Origin: CAYXVF01 sp964468125 | GTDB lineage: Bacteria; Myxococcota; XYA12-FULL-58-9; CAYXVF01 | Direction: 5' to 3' | Length of the DNA: 32,989 nucleotides | NCBI GenBank assembly: GCA_964468125.1 | Contig: CAYXVF010000070.1 | Coordinates: forward strand, 1 to 32,989 | Shown here: one piece after another, positions 15,830 to 23,806 of the stretch | Position numbering within the stretch: the first letter of the stretch is position 1 | Layout of the letters: every line of letters starts with the position of its first letter | The notes under the pieces: generated by a model | Databases searched by the model: none | Told to the model about the DNA's origin: nothing | The model's input: only the letters and a program-made list of their open reading frames with translations | Made by a program: the position numbers and the translations under genes

Positions 15830-17034
15830 GCGAGAAGAAGCTACATCCCTCGACCCTCGCGGTCCGCGGCGGCCAACACCGAAGCGAGCACGGAGAGGCC
15901 TCGGAGCCGATCTACACCACGGCCGCCTTCACCTACGACAGTCCCGAGACCGCGGCCGCCCGCTTCACCGGCGAGTCCGAAGGATTTATATACTCGCGCT
16001 ACAGCAACCCCACCATTCGTGCCTTCGAAGAACGGCTGGCGCTTCTCGAGGGCGCGGACGACTGCCGCGGGACAGCGAGTGGCATGGCCGCTGTGGCCGC
16101 GTCGATGATGAGCTGGCTCGCCCATGGCGATCACGTGGTCGCTGCAAGGGCGCTCTTTGGCTCCTGTCGGTACATCCTCGAGTGGATTCTGCCGCGCTTT
16201 GGAATCGAAACGACCCTCGTCAATGGCGCCGATCTCGATGCCTGGCGCGACGCGGTTCGCCCCGAGACCGTCGCGTTCTTCTTCGAGTCGCCGTCGAACC
16301 CGCTCCTCGAGCTCGTGGACATTGCCGCGGTCTCGGATATCGCCCGTGAGGCGACACAGCGCGGACGAGCAAAAAGTCCAATCCGAGTCTTGGTGGACAA
16401 TGTCTTCGCCACACCGGTTCTGCAGCACCCTCTCGAGCTCGGTGCGGACGTCGTCATTTACTCGGCCACGAAGCACATCGACGGCCAAGGTCGCGTGCTT
16501 GGTGGCGCGATTCTCGGCGAACAGGGCTTCATCGAAGAGGAGCTTCAGCCCTACCTTCGCCACACGGGCCCGGCGATCAGCCCCTTCAACGCATGGGTCC
16601 TACTCAAGGCGCTCGAGACGCTCCATTTGCGCGTAGACCGTCAGTGCGACAGCGCAGAGACTCTCAGTGACTGGATGACGCAGTGCCGGAACGTTCGCCG
16701 CGTGCTCTATCCCTTCAACGATGCGCACCCTCAGGCGGAGCTCGCGCGCCGGCAAATGCGCCGTGGGAGTACACTCATCGCCTTCGAGGTGGAAGGCGGG
16801 CGCGACGGCGCATTTGAATTTCAACGCGCGCTGAAGCTCATCGACATCTCGAACAATCTCGGAGACAGCAGGAGCATCATCACGCACCCTGCGACCACCA
16901 CCCACTCCAAGCTGAGTGCTGAGGCAAGAGCCGAGCTCGGCATTGGTGATGGTGTGATGCGCCTTTCCGTGGGACTCGAGGATCCCGAGGATCTCCGCGA
17001 AGACCTCGAACGAGGCCTCGCTGCCCTGTCTTGA
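15826..17034 (+). CDS. metZ: O-succinylhomoserine sulfhydrylase
   Basis: A 402-residue Cys/Met-metabolism PLP enzyme. The N-terminal pattern EPIYTTAAFTYDSPETAAARF and IYSRYSNPTIRAFEERLA are standard. The PLP lysine is Lys216 in YSATKHIDGQGR; the H-IDGQGR-x-LGG continuation is the signature of MetZ rather than cystathionine gamma-synthase. NNLGDSRSIITHPATTTHS near the C terminus is also typical. The enzyme makes homocysteine from O-succinylhomoserine and sulfide in methionine synthesis. Its ATG overlaps the phosphatase stop (ATGA), which means translational coupling between two genes with no obvious shared pathway. A bactofilin gene starts 87 nt downstream. Confidence 0.9.
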   Translation: MSEKKLHPSTLAVRGGQHRSEHGEASEPIYTTAAFTYDSPETAAARFTGESEGFIYSRYSNPTIRAFEERLALLEGADDCRGTASGMAAVAASMMSWLAHGDHVVAARALFGSCRYILEWILPRFGIETTLVNGADLDAWRDAVRPETVAFFFESPSNPLLELVDIAAVSDIAREATQRGRAKSPIRVLVDNVFATPVLQHPLELGADVVIYSATKHIDGQGRVLGGAILGEQGFIEEELQPYLRHTGPAISPFNAWVLLKALETLHLRVDRQCDSAETLSDWMTQCRNVRRVLYPFNDAHPQAELARRQMRRGSTLIAFEVEGGRDGAFEFQRALKLIDISNNLGDSRSIITHPATTTHSKLSAEARAELGIGDGVMRLSVGLEDPEDLREDLERGLAALS

Positions 17035-17121
17035 CCGAGGCGCCCGCAAAAGCTTGCGCCGCTGTTGGAAACCGTCGAAAACCCAAAGCACCAAACCGAA
17101 TTACACGAGGAAGAGTGCGTC

Positions 17122-17439
17122 ATGGCAGAGACCAACATCGGCTCCAGCATCACCATCACAGGAAGCTTCACCTGCGACGAGGACGTGAGCGTCGAAGGGA
17201 AGATCCAGGGCGAGGTTCAGACCACCGCGGACCTGACGGTGGAGCCGGGCGGAACCCTCGAGGCGGAGGTGAGCGTCCGAAGCATCGACGTGCGCGGCAC
17301 GGTGATCGGAAACATCAGCGCCAGCGACCGCATCGAGCTTCACCCGGGCTCGAACGTCACCGGGGACATTCGAGCGCCCCGCGTCGTCCTGAACGACGGC
17401 GCGAAGTTCAAGGGCCGCATCGACATGGACGTCGCCTGA
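17122..17439 (+). CDS. Bactofilin
   Basis: A 105-residue bactofilin (DUF583). Nearly the whole protein is the right-handed beta-helix core: ITITGSFTCDEDVSVEGKI, then GEVQTTADLTVEPGG, RSIDVRGTVIGNISAS and FKGRIDMD at the end. It polymerises into filaments that scaffold cell-shape or polar proteins. N- and C-terminal tails are very short, so it resembles the minimal bactofilins of many Gram-negative bacteria. A TTG at 17065 would add 19 residues; ATG 17122 with GAGGAAG about 8 nt upstream is preferred. It is convergent with the dehydrogenase gene (13-nt gap). No peptidase M23 gene, a frequent partner, is adjacent. Confidence 0.93.
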   Translation: MAETNIGSSITITGSFTCDEDVSVEGKIQGEVQTTADLTVEPGGTLEAEVSVRSIDVRGTVIGNISASDRIELHPGSNVTGDIRAPRVVLNDGAKFKGRIDMDVA

Positions 17440-17452
17440 GAATCTTTGGCCT

Positions 17453-18406
17453 TCAAGCGTTCGGTGCAGGCGCGCTCTCGAGCGAAGACGGGAGCCCATG
17501 GAAGCGCGCTCCGGTCAGCTCCAAAGATCTTTTCCAGAACCGCTCGGCGGTCTCTGGATCACGAGCGTGCGGCGCCATCGAGACCGCCTCCACCTTGCCA
17601 TAGAGCTCGAGGGGACCGTTGGGTCCAAAGTACTCCGCGCCGTTCAGCGTGGGCTCCACCGCAGCTCGTACCGAGGGCCAGGCTCCGTGCTCGGCGGATT
17701 GCGCCACCAGGCGGTTCGCCCACGAAGAGGCCATCTCCATCAATCGATTCTTCTCCATGCGGGGGCCGACGTAGAGCAAGTTGGTCGACGTGTAGCCAGG
17801 GTGACATGCCACGGCCCGCCGCGGGCTCCTGCCCGCATCGAAGCGTCGCTGCAGCTCAACGGTGAACAACAGGTTCGCGAGCTTGCTCTGACAGTACGCG
17901 CCGAACTTGCTGTAGCGCTTCTCACCCATCAAGTCGTCGAAAGCGATCCGACCTGGCTTGTGCGCATTGCTGCTGACGTTCACGACCCGCCCGTCCGGTG
18001 CGAGATGGTCAAAAACCGCCGCAGTGAGCGCGAAATGCCCCAGGTGGTTGGTCCCGAGCTGCATCTCGAAGCCGTCTTCGGTGAGCGTTCGCGGCAGCAT
18101 CATCACCCCCGCGTTGTTCACGAGCACGTCGAGGATCGGTAGCGACTTGATGGCGGTTGCCGCGTCACACACCGAGCGAAGGGAGGCGAGATCGATCACC
18201 ACGCCGTCAAGCGTGCCCCGCGACGTGCGCTTGCGGATATCCTGCTTTGCCCGCGCAATCTTCTCCTCCGAACGACAGGCGAGGATCACGTGCCCCTCCA
18301 GATCGGCCAGCATCCAGGCCGCTTCGAGCCCGATCCCGCTGTTTGCCCCGGTGATGAGAAAGGTCTTGCCGCTCTGCAGCGGTGCATCTGCAAACGTCCA
18401 CGCCAT
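17453..18406 (-). CDS. Short-chain dehydrogenase/reductase (retinol dehydrogenase-like)
   Basis: A 317-residue classical SDR with a long C terminus. The cofactor motif TGANSGIG (TGxxxGxG) is near residue 19, and an NNAGV motif follows. The catalytic pair is Tyr171/Lys175 in YCQSKLANLLF, the YxxxK pattern, and the Ser of VVNVSSNAH precedes it. Length and the KLANLLFTVELQRR segment resemble the RDH/WW-domain oxidoreductase subgroup acting on lipids or retinoid-like alcohols; the real substrate is unknown. It lies divergent from the 5'-nucleotidase gene, with 106 nt between starts. Confidence 0.92.
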   Translation of the reverse strand: MAWTFADAPLQSGKTFLITGANSGIGLEAAWMLADLEGHVILACRSEEKIARAKQDIRKRTSRGTLDGVVIDLASLRSVCDAATAIKSLPILDVLVNNAGVMMLPRTLTEDGFEMQLGTNHLGHFALTAAVFDHLAPDGRVVNVSSNAHKPGRIAFDDLMGEKRYSKFGAYCQSKLANLLFTVELQRRFDAGRSPRRAVACHPGYTSTNLLYVGPRMEKNRLMEMASSWANRLVAQSAEHGAWPSVRAAVEPTLNGAEYFGPNGPLELYGKVEAVSMAPHARDPETAERFWKRSLELTGARFHGLPSSLESAPAPNA

Positions 18407-18512
18407 TGGGAGAGACGGTGGGTGCGGCGCACCTGCGCGTCAAGGGGTCGAGGACCGTAGGAAGCGAGCGACAAACTTGTCGAAACGCGTCGATTAGCTC
18501 ACGATCCGCGCC

Positions 18513-19511
18513 GTGCCGTTCAACATCGACGACAAACTCGTGATCGGGGTCTCTTCCCGCGCCCTCTTTGAGCTCGAGGACTCGAACCACATCTTTGAGA
18601 CCCAGGGTGTCGAGGCGTACCAACAGTACCAGCGTGACCGCCGCGACGAACCCCTGAAACCCGGGCCCGTCTTCGCCTTCATTTCGGAGCTTCTCGCGTT
18701 CAATCGCGCGCTCCCGGAGGTGGAGCCCATCGAGGTCGTGCTCCTCTCGAAGAACGACCCGGTCACCGGCGACCGGATCTTTCACAGTATCGAGCACTAC
18801 GGACTCGCGATCGTGCGCGCCGTCTTCACCAGTGGACAACCTCTCCACGACTATCTCGATGCCTTCAACGTATCGCTCTATCTCTCCGCCAATTCCGACC
18901 ACGTTCGTGCGGCACGCCGAGACGGCTTTCCCGCTGGCTGCGTTCAGCAAAACGCCACTGAATGGTCACTCAATGACGGGGAGATCCGGATCGCCTTCGA
19001 CTTTGACGGCGTTCTCGCGAGCGATGAGTCGCAACGCGTCTTCGATGCCCACGGACTCGACGAGTTCCACAGCCACGAGGTCGAGCATCGTGGCCGGCCG
19101 CTCGAGGCGGGCCCGCTTCATCGACTGTTTCACAAGCTGGGTGAGCTTCAATCCCTCGTGCACGCGGCCAAGCTCCAACGGCCGAAGCTTCGAATCTCGA
19201 TCGTCACGGCGCGGAGCGCTCCGGCGAACCGACGCATGATTCGGACGCTCGACGAATGGGGCATCGTTCCGGACGACGCGTTTTTTCTGGGCGGGATCGA
19301 AAAGCGCAGGGTGCTGCGGTCGTTGCGCCCACACATCTTCTTCGACGACCAAGCGACTCACCTGCAGGATGTTTTCGCCGCGGTGCACATCCCCGCAGTC
19401 GCTGAAGAGAGCACGGGCGGAGCGCTGCCGATCGGTCCGCGCCATCCGGCGAAGCGCGCGGAGCGACCGCACGTCACCGACTCGAGGGACAACGACGAGG
19501 CCGTCGGCTAG
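18513..19511 (+). CDS. 5'-nucleotidase, cytosolic class C1A type
   Basis: A 332-residue protein of the NT5C1A family. VIGVSSRALFELEDSNHIF opens the domain, and VVLLSKNDPVTGDRIFHSI resembles the C1A loop. A HAD-type Asp motif DFDGVLASDE is found at Asp163/Asp165. SIVTARSAP and FFLGGIEKRRVL are the later HAD-like blocks, with FFDDQATHL completing the metal-binding acidic site. These enzymes dephosphorylate nucleoside 5'-monophosphates such as AMP. The first codon is GTG; a weak upstream context makes the start somewhat uncertain. The last 25 residues look disordered. It ends 65 nt before the TetR-type regulator. Confidence 0.88.
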   Translation: MPFNIDDKLVIGVSSRALFELEDSNHIFETQGVEAYQQYQRDRRDEPLKPGPVFAFISELLAFNRALPEVEPIEVVLLSKNDPVTGDRIFHSIEHYGLAIVRAVFTSGQPLHDYLDAFNVSLYLSANSDHVRAARRDGFPAGCVQQNATEWSLNDGEIRIAFDFDGVLASDESQRVFDAHGLDEFHSHEVEHRGRPLEAGPLHRLFHKLGELQSLVHAAKLQRPKLRISIVTARSAPANRRMIRTLDEWGIVPDDAFFLGGIEKRRVLRSLRPHIFFDDQATHLQDVFAAVHIPAVAEESTGGALPIGPRHPAKRAERPHVTDSRDNDEAVG

Positions 19512-19576
19512 CCTCACCCGGTCTTTCTCGCCTCGCGCCCTTGGCGGGTGCGATCCGAGCCACTAGCTTGCCAGCC

Positions 19577-20197
19577 ATGGGGCGTCCAATCGGCAGTAGA
19601 AACCAGGGCTTCGCCGAGCGACGGGAGAAGATCGCCGCGGCGATGTCCGAAAAGATGATGCACGCCGATGGTGCACGGGCGAGCCTGCGCGAGCTCGCCG
19701 ACGCTGCGGAGATCAGCGTTGCGACCCTGCGGCACTACTTCCAGGACCGCGACGGAGCCATCCGTGCGGCCTTCGAGTTCTTCAACCGCGAAGGGCAGGC
19801 AACCCTCGAGCGCGTCCGCGCACCGGTCCTCGGAGACCTCCGGCGCTCTATTCGTATTTTTCTGTCCGAGATGCTCATGGGTCTGCGCAGCGGCTTGGAC
19901 GAAATGCTGATCAACGGGGTGGAAGCAGGGGTTCATCACGACAGCCTAGGCCCCTGCTTCGTCAACGAAGTCCTCGAACCGCTGATTCAAGCGCTCGAGC
20001 TTCGCTTTGAGCGCCACATCGAGCATGGAGACATGAGCGAGGCTAATGTTCGCCACGCGGCCCTCTTCTTGCTCTCGCCGGTGATGTTCGCGCTCCTCCA
20101 TCAAGACGGCCTCTCAGGATCGAGCCTCCGACCTCTCGACGTCGAAGCGATGCTCGAGGACCAGGCGGACTTGTTCGTTCGCGCCTATGGAGCGTGA
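19577..20197 (+). CDS. TetR-family transcriptional regulator
   Basis: A 206-residue regulator with a clear N-terminal helix-turn-helix: RASLRELADAAEISVATLR, then HYFQDRDGAIRAAF, the usual TetR pattern. The rest is the helical ligand-binding and dimerisation domain. It begins MGRPIGSRN, a basic arm often seen in front of TetR HTHs. A TTG at 19541 is rejected because the ATG at 19577 fits the family start. The first gene likely to be controlled is the MRJP-like lipoprotein gene 57 nt downstream, or the regulator itself; no operator could be pinpointed. Confidence 0.9.
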   Translation: MGRPIGSRNQGFAERREKIAAAMSEKMMHADGARASLRELADAAEISVATLRHYFQDRDGAIRAAFEFFNREGQATLERVRAPVLGDLRRSIRIFLSEMLMGLRSGLDEMLINGVEAGVHHDSLGPCFVNEVLEPLIQALELRFERHIEHGDMSEANVRHAALFLLSPVMFALLHQDGLSGSSLRPLDVEAMLEDQADLFVRAYGA

Positions 20198-20254
20198 TTC
20201 GCTCTCCTGCTAGTGAAGAGCGGTCAGCATGCGCTTTCGCAAGGTTCGCAGCAC

Positions 20255-21382
20255 ATGAAACTCCTCTCCTTGCTCATCGTCCCCTCGCTTCTCGCCGTCG
20301 CCTGTGCAAAGGGCGACGGGCCTGAAGTCCAGGCCGCACCTGAAGCCCCGAGCGCACCTCGGGCCTCGCTCCTGGAAACGGTCGCCGAGGTCGCCGTACC
20401 GCCCGGCAACGTTGCGCTCGCGCCAGACGGCACGGTCTACTTCACAGTGCACCAGTTTTTCGCCCCCGAGTATCCCGTCGCCGAGCTGCATGAGGGCGCC
20501 GCGCAGGCGGCGCTTGCGGACGTCGAGCTCGTCTCGCCCCTCGGTATCGCAATCGACGGCGCGGGCACGGTGTGGCTTCTCGACAATGGGCTCGCGGCGG
20601 AGGATGCTCCTCCGAGACTCGTTGCCCGCGCCGCCAATCAAGTCACGCGCGCCTACGACCTCTCCGATGCGAGCCGAGATGACTCCTTTGTGAACGACCT
20701 CGTCATCGACCTCGAACACCGCACCGCCTACATCGCCGACCCCGCCGGCGGAAAGAACGCAGCGCTCATCGTCTTGAACCTTCGCGACGGCTCCGCGCGC
20801 CGCGTGCTCGAAGGCCATGAAAGCGTCGTTCCCGAGGACATCGACCTCGTCATCGGGGGCGAACCGGTCACCCTCGGATCCGGGGAAGAGGTGACGCGCC
20901 CCCGAATCGGCGTCAATCCGATCGCGATCGACGCTGCCGGTGAGTGGCTATATTTTGGACCCATGCACGGAACATCGATGTATCGCGTTCGCGCTGCAGA
21001 CCTGCGCGATCCGTCGCTGAGCAAGAAAGCGCTCACCAAGCGCGTCGAGCGCTATTCAGACAAGCCCATCTGCGACGGGATCACCATCGATGCGGACGGG
21101 AACATCTACCTGGGCGATCTCGCCAATGACGCAATCGGCGTCATCGATGCCAACGGCGCCTATCGCGTGCTCGAAAGCTCCCCGAAGCTCAGTTGGGTCG
21201 ACGCGTTTGCGATCGGTCCGGACGGCAAGATCTACACGGTCGCAAATCAGCTGCATCTTTCCCCGCCACTTCGTCGCGGAACCGACGCGAGCACGCCTCC
21301 CTATCAAGTGCTCCGCTTCGAACCCGTTGGCCCCCCCACCTCCGCAAAGAGCGCCCCCGCGGTGGATGCCGGTGAATCATAG
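20255..21382 (+). CDS. Yellow/MRJP-like beta-propeller lipoprotein
   Basis: A 375-residue exported propeller protein. MKLLSLLIVPSLLAVAC is a lipoprotein signal, with Cys17 as the likely lipidated residue. The domain shows repeated LxIDGAGTVWLLDNG, VNDLVIDLEHRTAYIAD, IDADGNIYLGDLAND and AIGPDGKIYTVANQLH blocks, the pattern of major royal jelly/yellow proteins and SMP-30-like propellers. Such proteins bind or hydrolyse small ligands; the ligand is not predictable. An in-frame start at 20213 is rejected because it places the lipobox too far inside. The end overlaps the permease gene by 17 nt, so translation of the two is coupled. Confidence 0.85.
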   Translation: MKLLSLLIVPSLLAVACAKGDGPEVQAAPEAPSAPRASLLETVAEVAVPPGNVALAPDGTVYFTVHQFFAPEYPVAELHEGAAQAALADVELVSPLGIAIDGAGTVWLLDNGLAAEDAPPRLVARAANQVTRAYDLSDASRDDSFVNDLVIDLEHRTAYIADPAGGKNAALIVLNLRDGSARRVLEGHESVVPEDIDLVIGGEPVTLGSGEEVTRPRIGVNPIAIDAAGEWLYFGPMHGTSMYRVRAADLRDPSLSKKALTKRVERYSDKPICDGITIDADGNIYLGDLANDAIGVIDANGAYRVLESSPKLSWVDAFAIGPDGKIYTVANQLHLSPPLRRGTDASTPPYQVLRFEPVGPPTSAKSAPAVDAGES

Positions 21383-22637
21383 GACCGAAGTTCTCGCCGG
21401 CATCACGAACTTCTTTACCGTCAGCTACATCCTGGCGGTGAATCCGTTGATTCTCGCAAACGATGCGACAGGAATGCCGTTCAGTGGCGTTGCGACGGCC
21501 ACGGTGTTGGTCTGTTTCTTGAACACACTTCTCATGGGGCTCTATGCGCGGCTGCCCTATGCGGTGGCTCCCGGGATGGGGATCAACGCCTTCTTCGCCT
21601 ATACAGTCGTCGCAGGTGCGGGCGTGCCCTGGCCTACGGCGCTCGGGATCGTCTTCTGGGCGGGCGTGGCGTTCATCTTAATCAGTGTCACCCCGCTGCG
21701 GGTCGCGATCGCCAGAGCGATCCCGTCGAACCTCCGCATCGGCATCGCCGCGGGGATCGGGATCTTTCTGGCCTTCATCGGCTTGCGCAACGCGGGACTC
21801 GTCGTCGCAGATCCTGTGACCTTCGTGAAGATGGGGCCGATCGGAGCCGACGTCATTCTCGCACTCCTCGGAACGGTCGTGATGGCCTTCTTCTGGATCC
21901 GGCAAAAGCCCTATGCGTTCATCCTCGGAATCCTAGCCGTCACCGTGTTAGCCGTCGTCCTCGGCCACAGCGAGCCACCGGAGACCCTCGTCGCGTTGCC
22001 CGACTTCTCGAGCACACTGCTCGCCCTCGATCCCTGGAGCGCCCTGAAGCTCGCGCTCCTGCCTACGATTGTCGCGATCCTCTTCACGGATCTTTTCGAT
22101 TCGATCTCCACCTTCATCGGCGTCGCGCACGCGACCGGGTTGGTGGACGAGTCAGGCGAGCCCACGCGCTTGAAAGAAGGATTGCTGGTCGATGCGATCG
22201 CGACGCTCAGCGCCGCACTCTTCGGGAGCTCGTCCGGAACGGCCTATATCGAAAGCGCCGCGGGGATCGGCGCGGGCGGCCGCACGGGGCTGACCTCGGT
22301 CGTAACCGCCCTGTGTTTTCTCCCCTGCCTCTTCATCGCGCCCCTGCTGGCCGTGGTGCCAGCCGCGGCCACCGCACCCGTCCTGCTCATCGTCGGTGCC
22401 TCGATGCTGAAGAGCGTGTTCTCCTTGCGCGCGGAGGCGTTCGAGGACCTCTTTCCGGTTTTTCTGACCCTCGTGCTGATCCCGCTCACCTTTTCCATCA
22501 CCCAAGGCATTCTCTGGGGCTTCATCGGCCACAGTGTGCTCTACATTCTCGCGGGCCGTGGCCGGGAAGTGTCACCGATCATGTATGGCCTAGCCGCAAC
22601 GTCGATGGCACTGTTGGCCCTAGAGCACCTGGCATGA
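21366..22637 (+). CDS. AzgA-type purine (hypoxanthine/guanine) permease, NCS2 family
   Basis: A 423-residue polytopic membrane protein with about 12-14 hydrophobic segments. Features typical of the AzgA subgroup of NCS2 are GMGINAFFAYTVV, the helix DLFDSISTFIGVA, and the signature SGTAYIESAAGI followed by GGRTGLTSVV, which replaces the classical NCS2 ENxGxxxxT motif. It should import purine bases with protons. The ATG 21366 sits inside the lipoprotein gene (17-nt overlap); no separate promoter is needed. The last bases overlap the dehydratase gene as ATGA. Confidence 0.93.
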   Translation: MPVNHRTEVLAGITNFFTVSYILAVNPLILANDATGMPFSGVATATVLVCFLNTLLMGLYARLPYAVAPGMGINAFFAYTVVAGAGVPWPTALGIVFWAGVAFILISVTPLRVAIARAIPSNLRIGIAAGIGIFLAFIGLRNAGLVVADPVTFVKMGPIGADVILALLGTVVMAFFWIRQKPYAFILGILAVTVLAVVLGHSEPPETLVALPDFSSTLLALDPWSALKLALLPTIVAILFTDLFDSISTFIGVAHATGLVDESGEPTRLKEGLLVDAIATLSAALFGSSSGTAYIESAAGIGAGGRTGLTSVVTALCFLPCLFIAPLLAVVPAAATAPVLLIVGASMLKSVFSLRAEAFEDLFPVFLTLVLIPLTFSITQGILWGFIGHSVLYILAGRGREVSPIMYGLAATSMALLALEHLA

Positions 22638-23605
22638 GCGACTACGCGATCGACTGCGACGACGTGATCCGCGCCCACAAGCGGATCGCACGATACGTTC
22701 ACCGCACGCCGGTGTTGACCTGCTCCGCTCTAGACGCGCGCACCGGGTTTCCCGTGCACCTGAAATGCGAGCTGTTTCAGAAGACCGGCTCCTTCAAGAT
22801 CCGCGGCGCGCTCAACGCGGTTCTTCAGTTAGACGACGAGACCGCCGCCCGTGGCGTGGTCACCCATTCGAGTGGCAATCACGCGCAAGCGCTGGCCTAC
22901 GCTGCCAAGCTCCGCGGCATTCCGGCCCACGTCGTCATGCCGGTCAACTCCGCCTCGGTGAAGCGAGACGCGGTGAGGGGCTACGGCGCGACCGTGTACG
23001 ACTGCGCCCCCACCCAAGAAGCGCGCGAGGAAGGCGCTTCGCAATTGGTGAGAGAGACCGGTGGGACACTGATTTCGCCTTTTGATCATCCCGACGTGAT
23101 GGCGGGGCAAGGCACCATCGGCCTGGAGCTAATGGAGCAAGTGCGCGAGCTTGATGCTGTCGTGGTGCCGGTGGGGGGCGGCGGAATGCTCTCGGGGATC
23201 GCGACCGCTCTTTCGGCCCTTTCGCCGGACACGCGAATCATCGCAGCCGAGCCTGCCGCCGCGAACGACACCTACCGGTCCTTCACGAGCGGAACGCGGC
23301 AGAGGCAGCCTCCCACGAGCACGATCGCCGATGGCCTTCGGACGAGCGTCGGCGAGCTCACCTGGCCGATCATCCGCGACCGTGCGGAGGCGGTCCTGAC
23401 TGTGAGCGAGGAAGAGATCATTCGGGCGATGCGATGGACCTGGGAGCGGGCCAAACTCACGATCGAGGCGAGCGCTGCGGTGGGGGTTGCGGCCTTGGCA
23501 AGCGCAGAAGCGAAGACCCTCCGGCTCCGCCGCGTGGGGCTCATCCTCTGCGGCGGAAACGTCGATTTTGACCGACTCCCCTGGCAGACGGTGCTCGCCA
23601 CCTGA
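22634..23605 (+). CDS. Threonine/serine dehydratase-like PLP enzyme (fold type II)
   Basis: A 323-residue dehydratase or racemase. The PLP lysine is Lys55 in KTGSFKIRGALNA. The substrate loop HSSGNHAQA, the tetraglycine phosphate-binding loop VPVGGGGMLSGIA and the late LILCGGNVD are complete. Length and the single domain, without the regulatory ACT domain of biosynthetic IlvA, suggest a catabolic threonine dehydratase, serine racemase or hydroxyaspartate ammonia-lyase. It overlaps the purine permease by 4 nt (ATGA), so it is the third gene of the lipoprotein-permease operon. Whether that reflects one pathway is unclear. Confidence 0.88.
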   Translation: MSDYAIDCDDVIRAHKRIARYVHRTPVLTCSALDARTGFPVHLKCELFQKTGSFKIRGALNAVLQLDDETAARGVVTHSSGNHAQALAYAAKLRGIPAHVVMPVNSASVKRDAVRGYGATVYDCAPTQEAREEGASQLVRETGGTLISPFDHPDVMAGQGTIGLELMEQVRELDAVVVPVGGGGMLSGIATALSALSPDTRIIAAEPAAANDTYRSFTSGTRQRQPPTSTIADGLRTSVGELTWPIIRDRAEAVLTVSEEEIIRAMRWTWERAKLTIEASAAVGVAALASAEAKTLRLRRVGLILCGGNVDFDRLPWQTVLAT

Positions 23606-23754
23606 AGCGAGCATCGAGGGCCAAAGCGCCCCGATTCAGAAGGAATCCCTAACCAAGAACGCAGTCACGGCGTATGTCCCCCCGGCGCCGCTCGCGCTCG
23701 CATCTCGGTCGCGATTTCCACGCAACATCTTCCATCCCCGGCCGATACGGAAAC

Positions 23755-23788
23755 ATCGAATTCGATCAGGGTGAACCTGCGTTCACCC
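23755..23788 (+). promoter_or_regulatory. Two palindromes in the leader of the orphan helical-protein gene
   Basis: ATCGAATTCGAT (23755-23766) is a perfect 12-nt palindrome. Two bases later GGGTGAAC-CTGC-GTTCACCC (23769-23788) is a perfect 8-bp inverted repeat with a 4-nt loop. Both lie in the 201-nt gap after the dehydratase gene. The hairpin ends 6 nt before the Shine-Dalgarno sequence GAGGAGG (23795-23801). They could be protein operators or an mRNA hairpin that tunes translation. The rest of the gap shows nothing recognisable. Confidence 0.55.
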
Positions 23789-23806
23789 GCTGACGAGGAG
23801 GACCGG

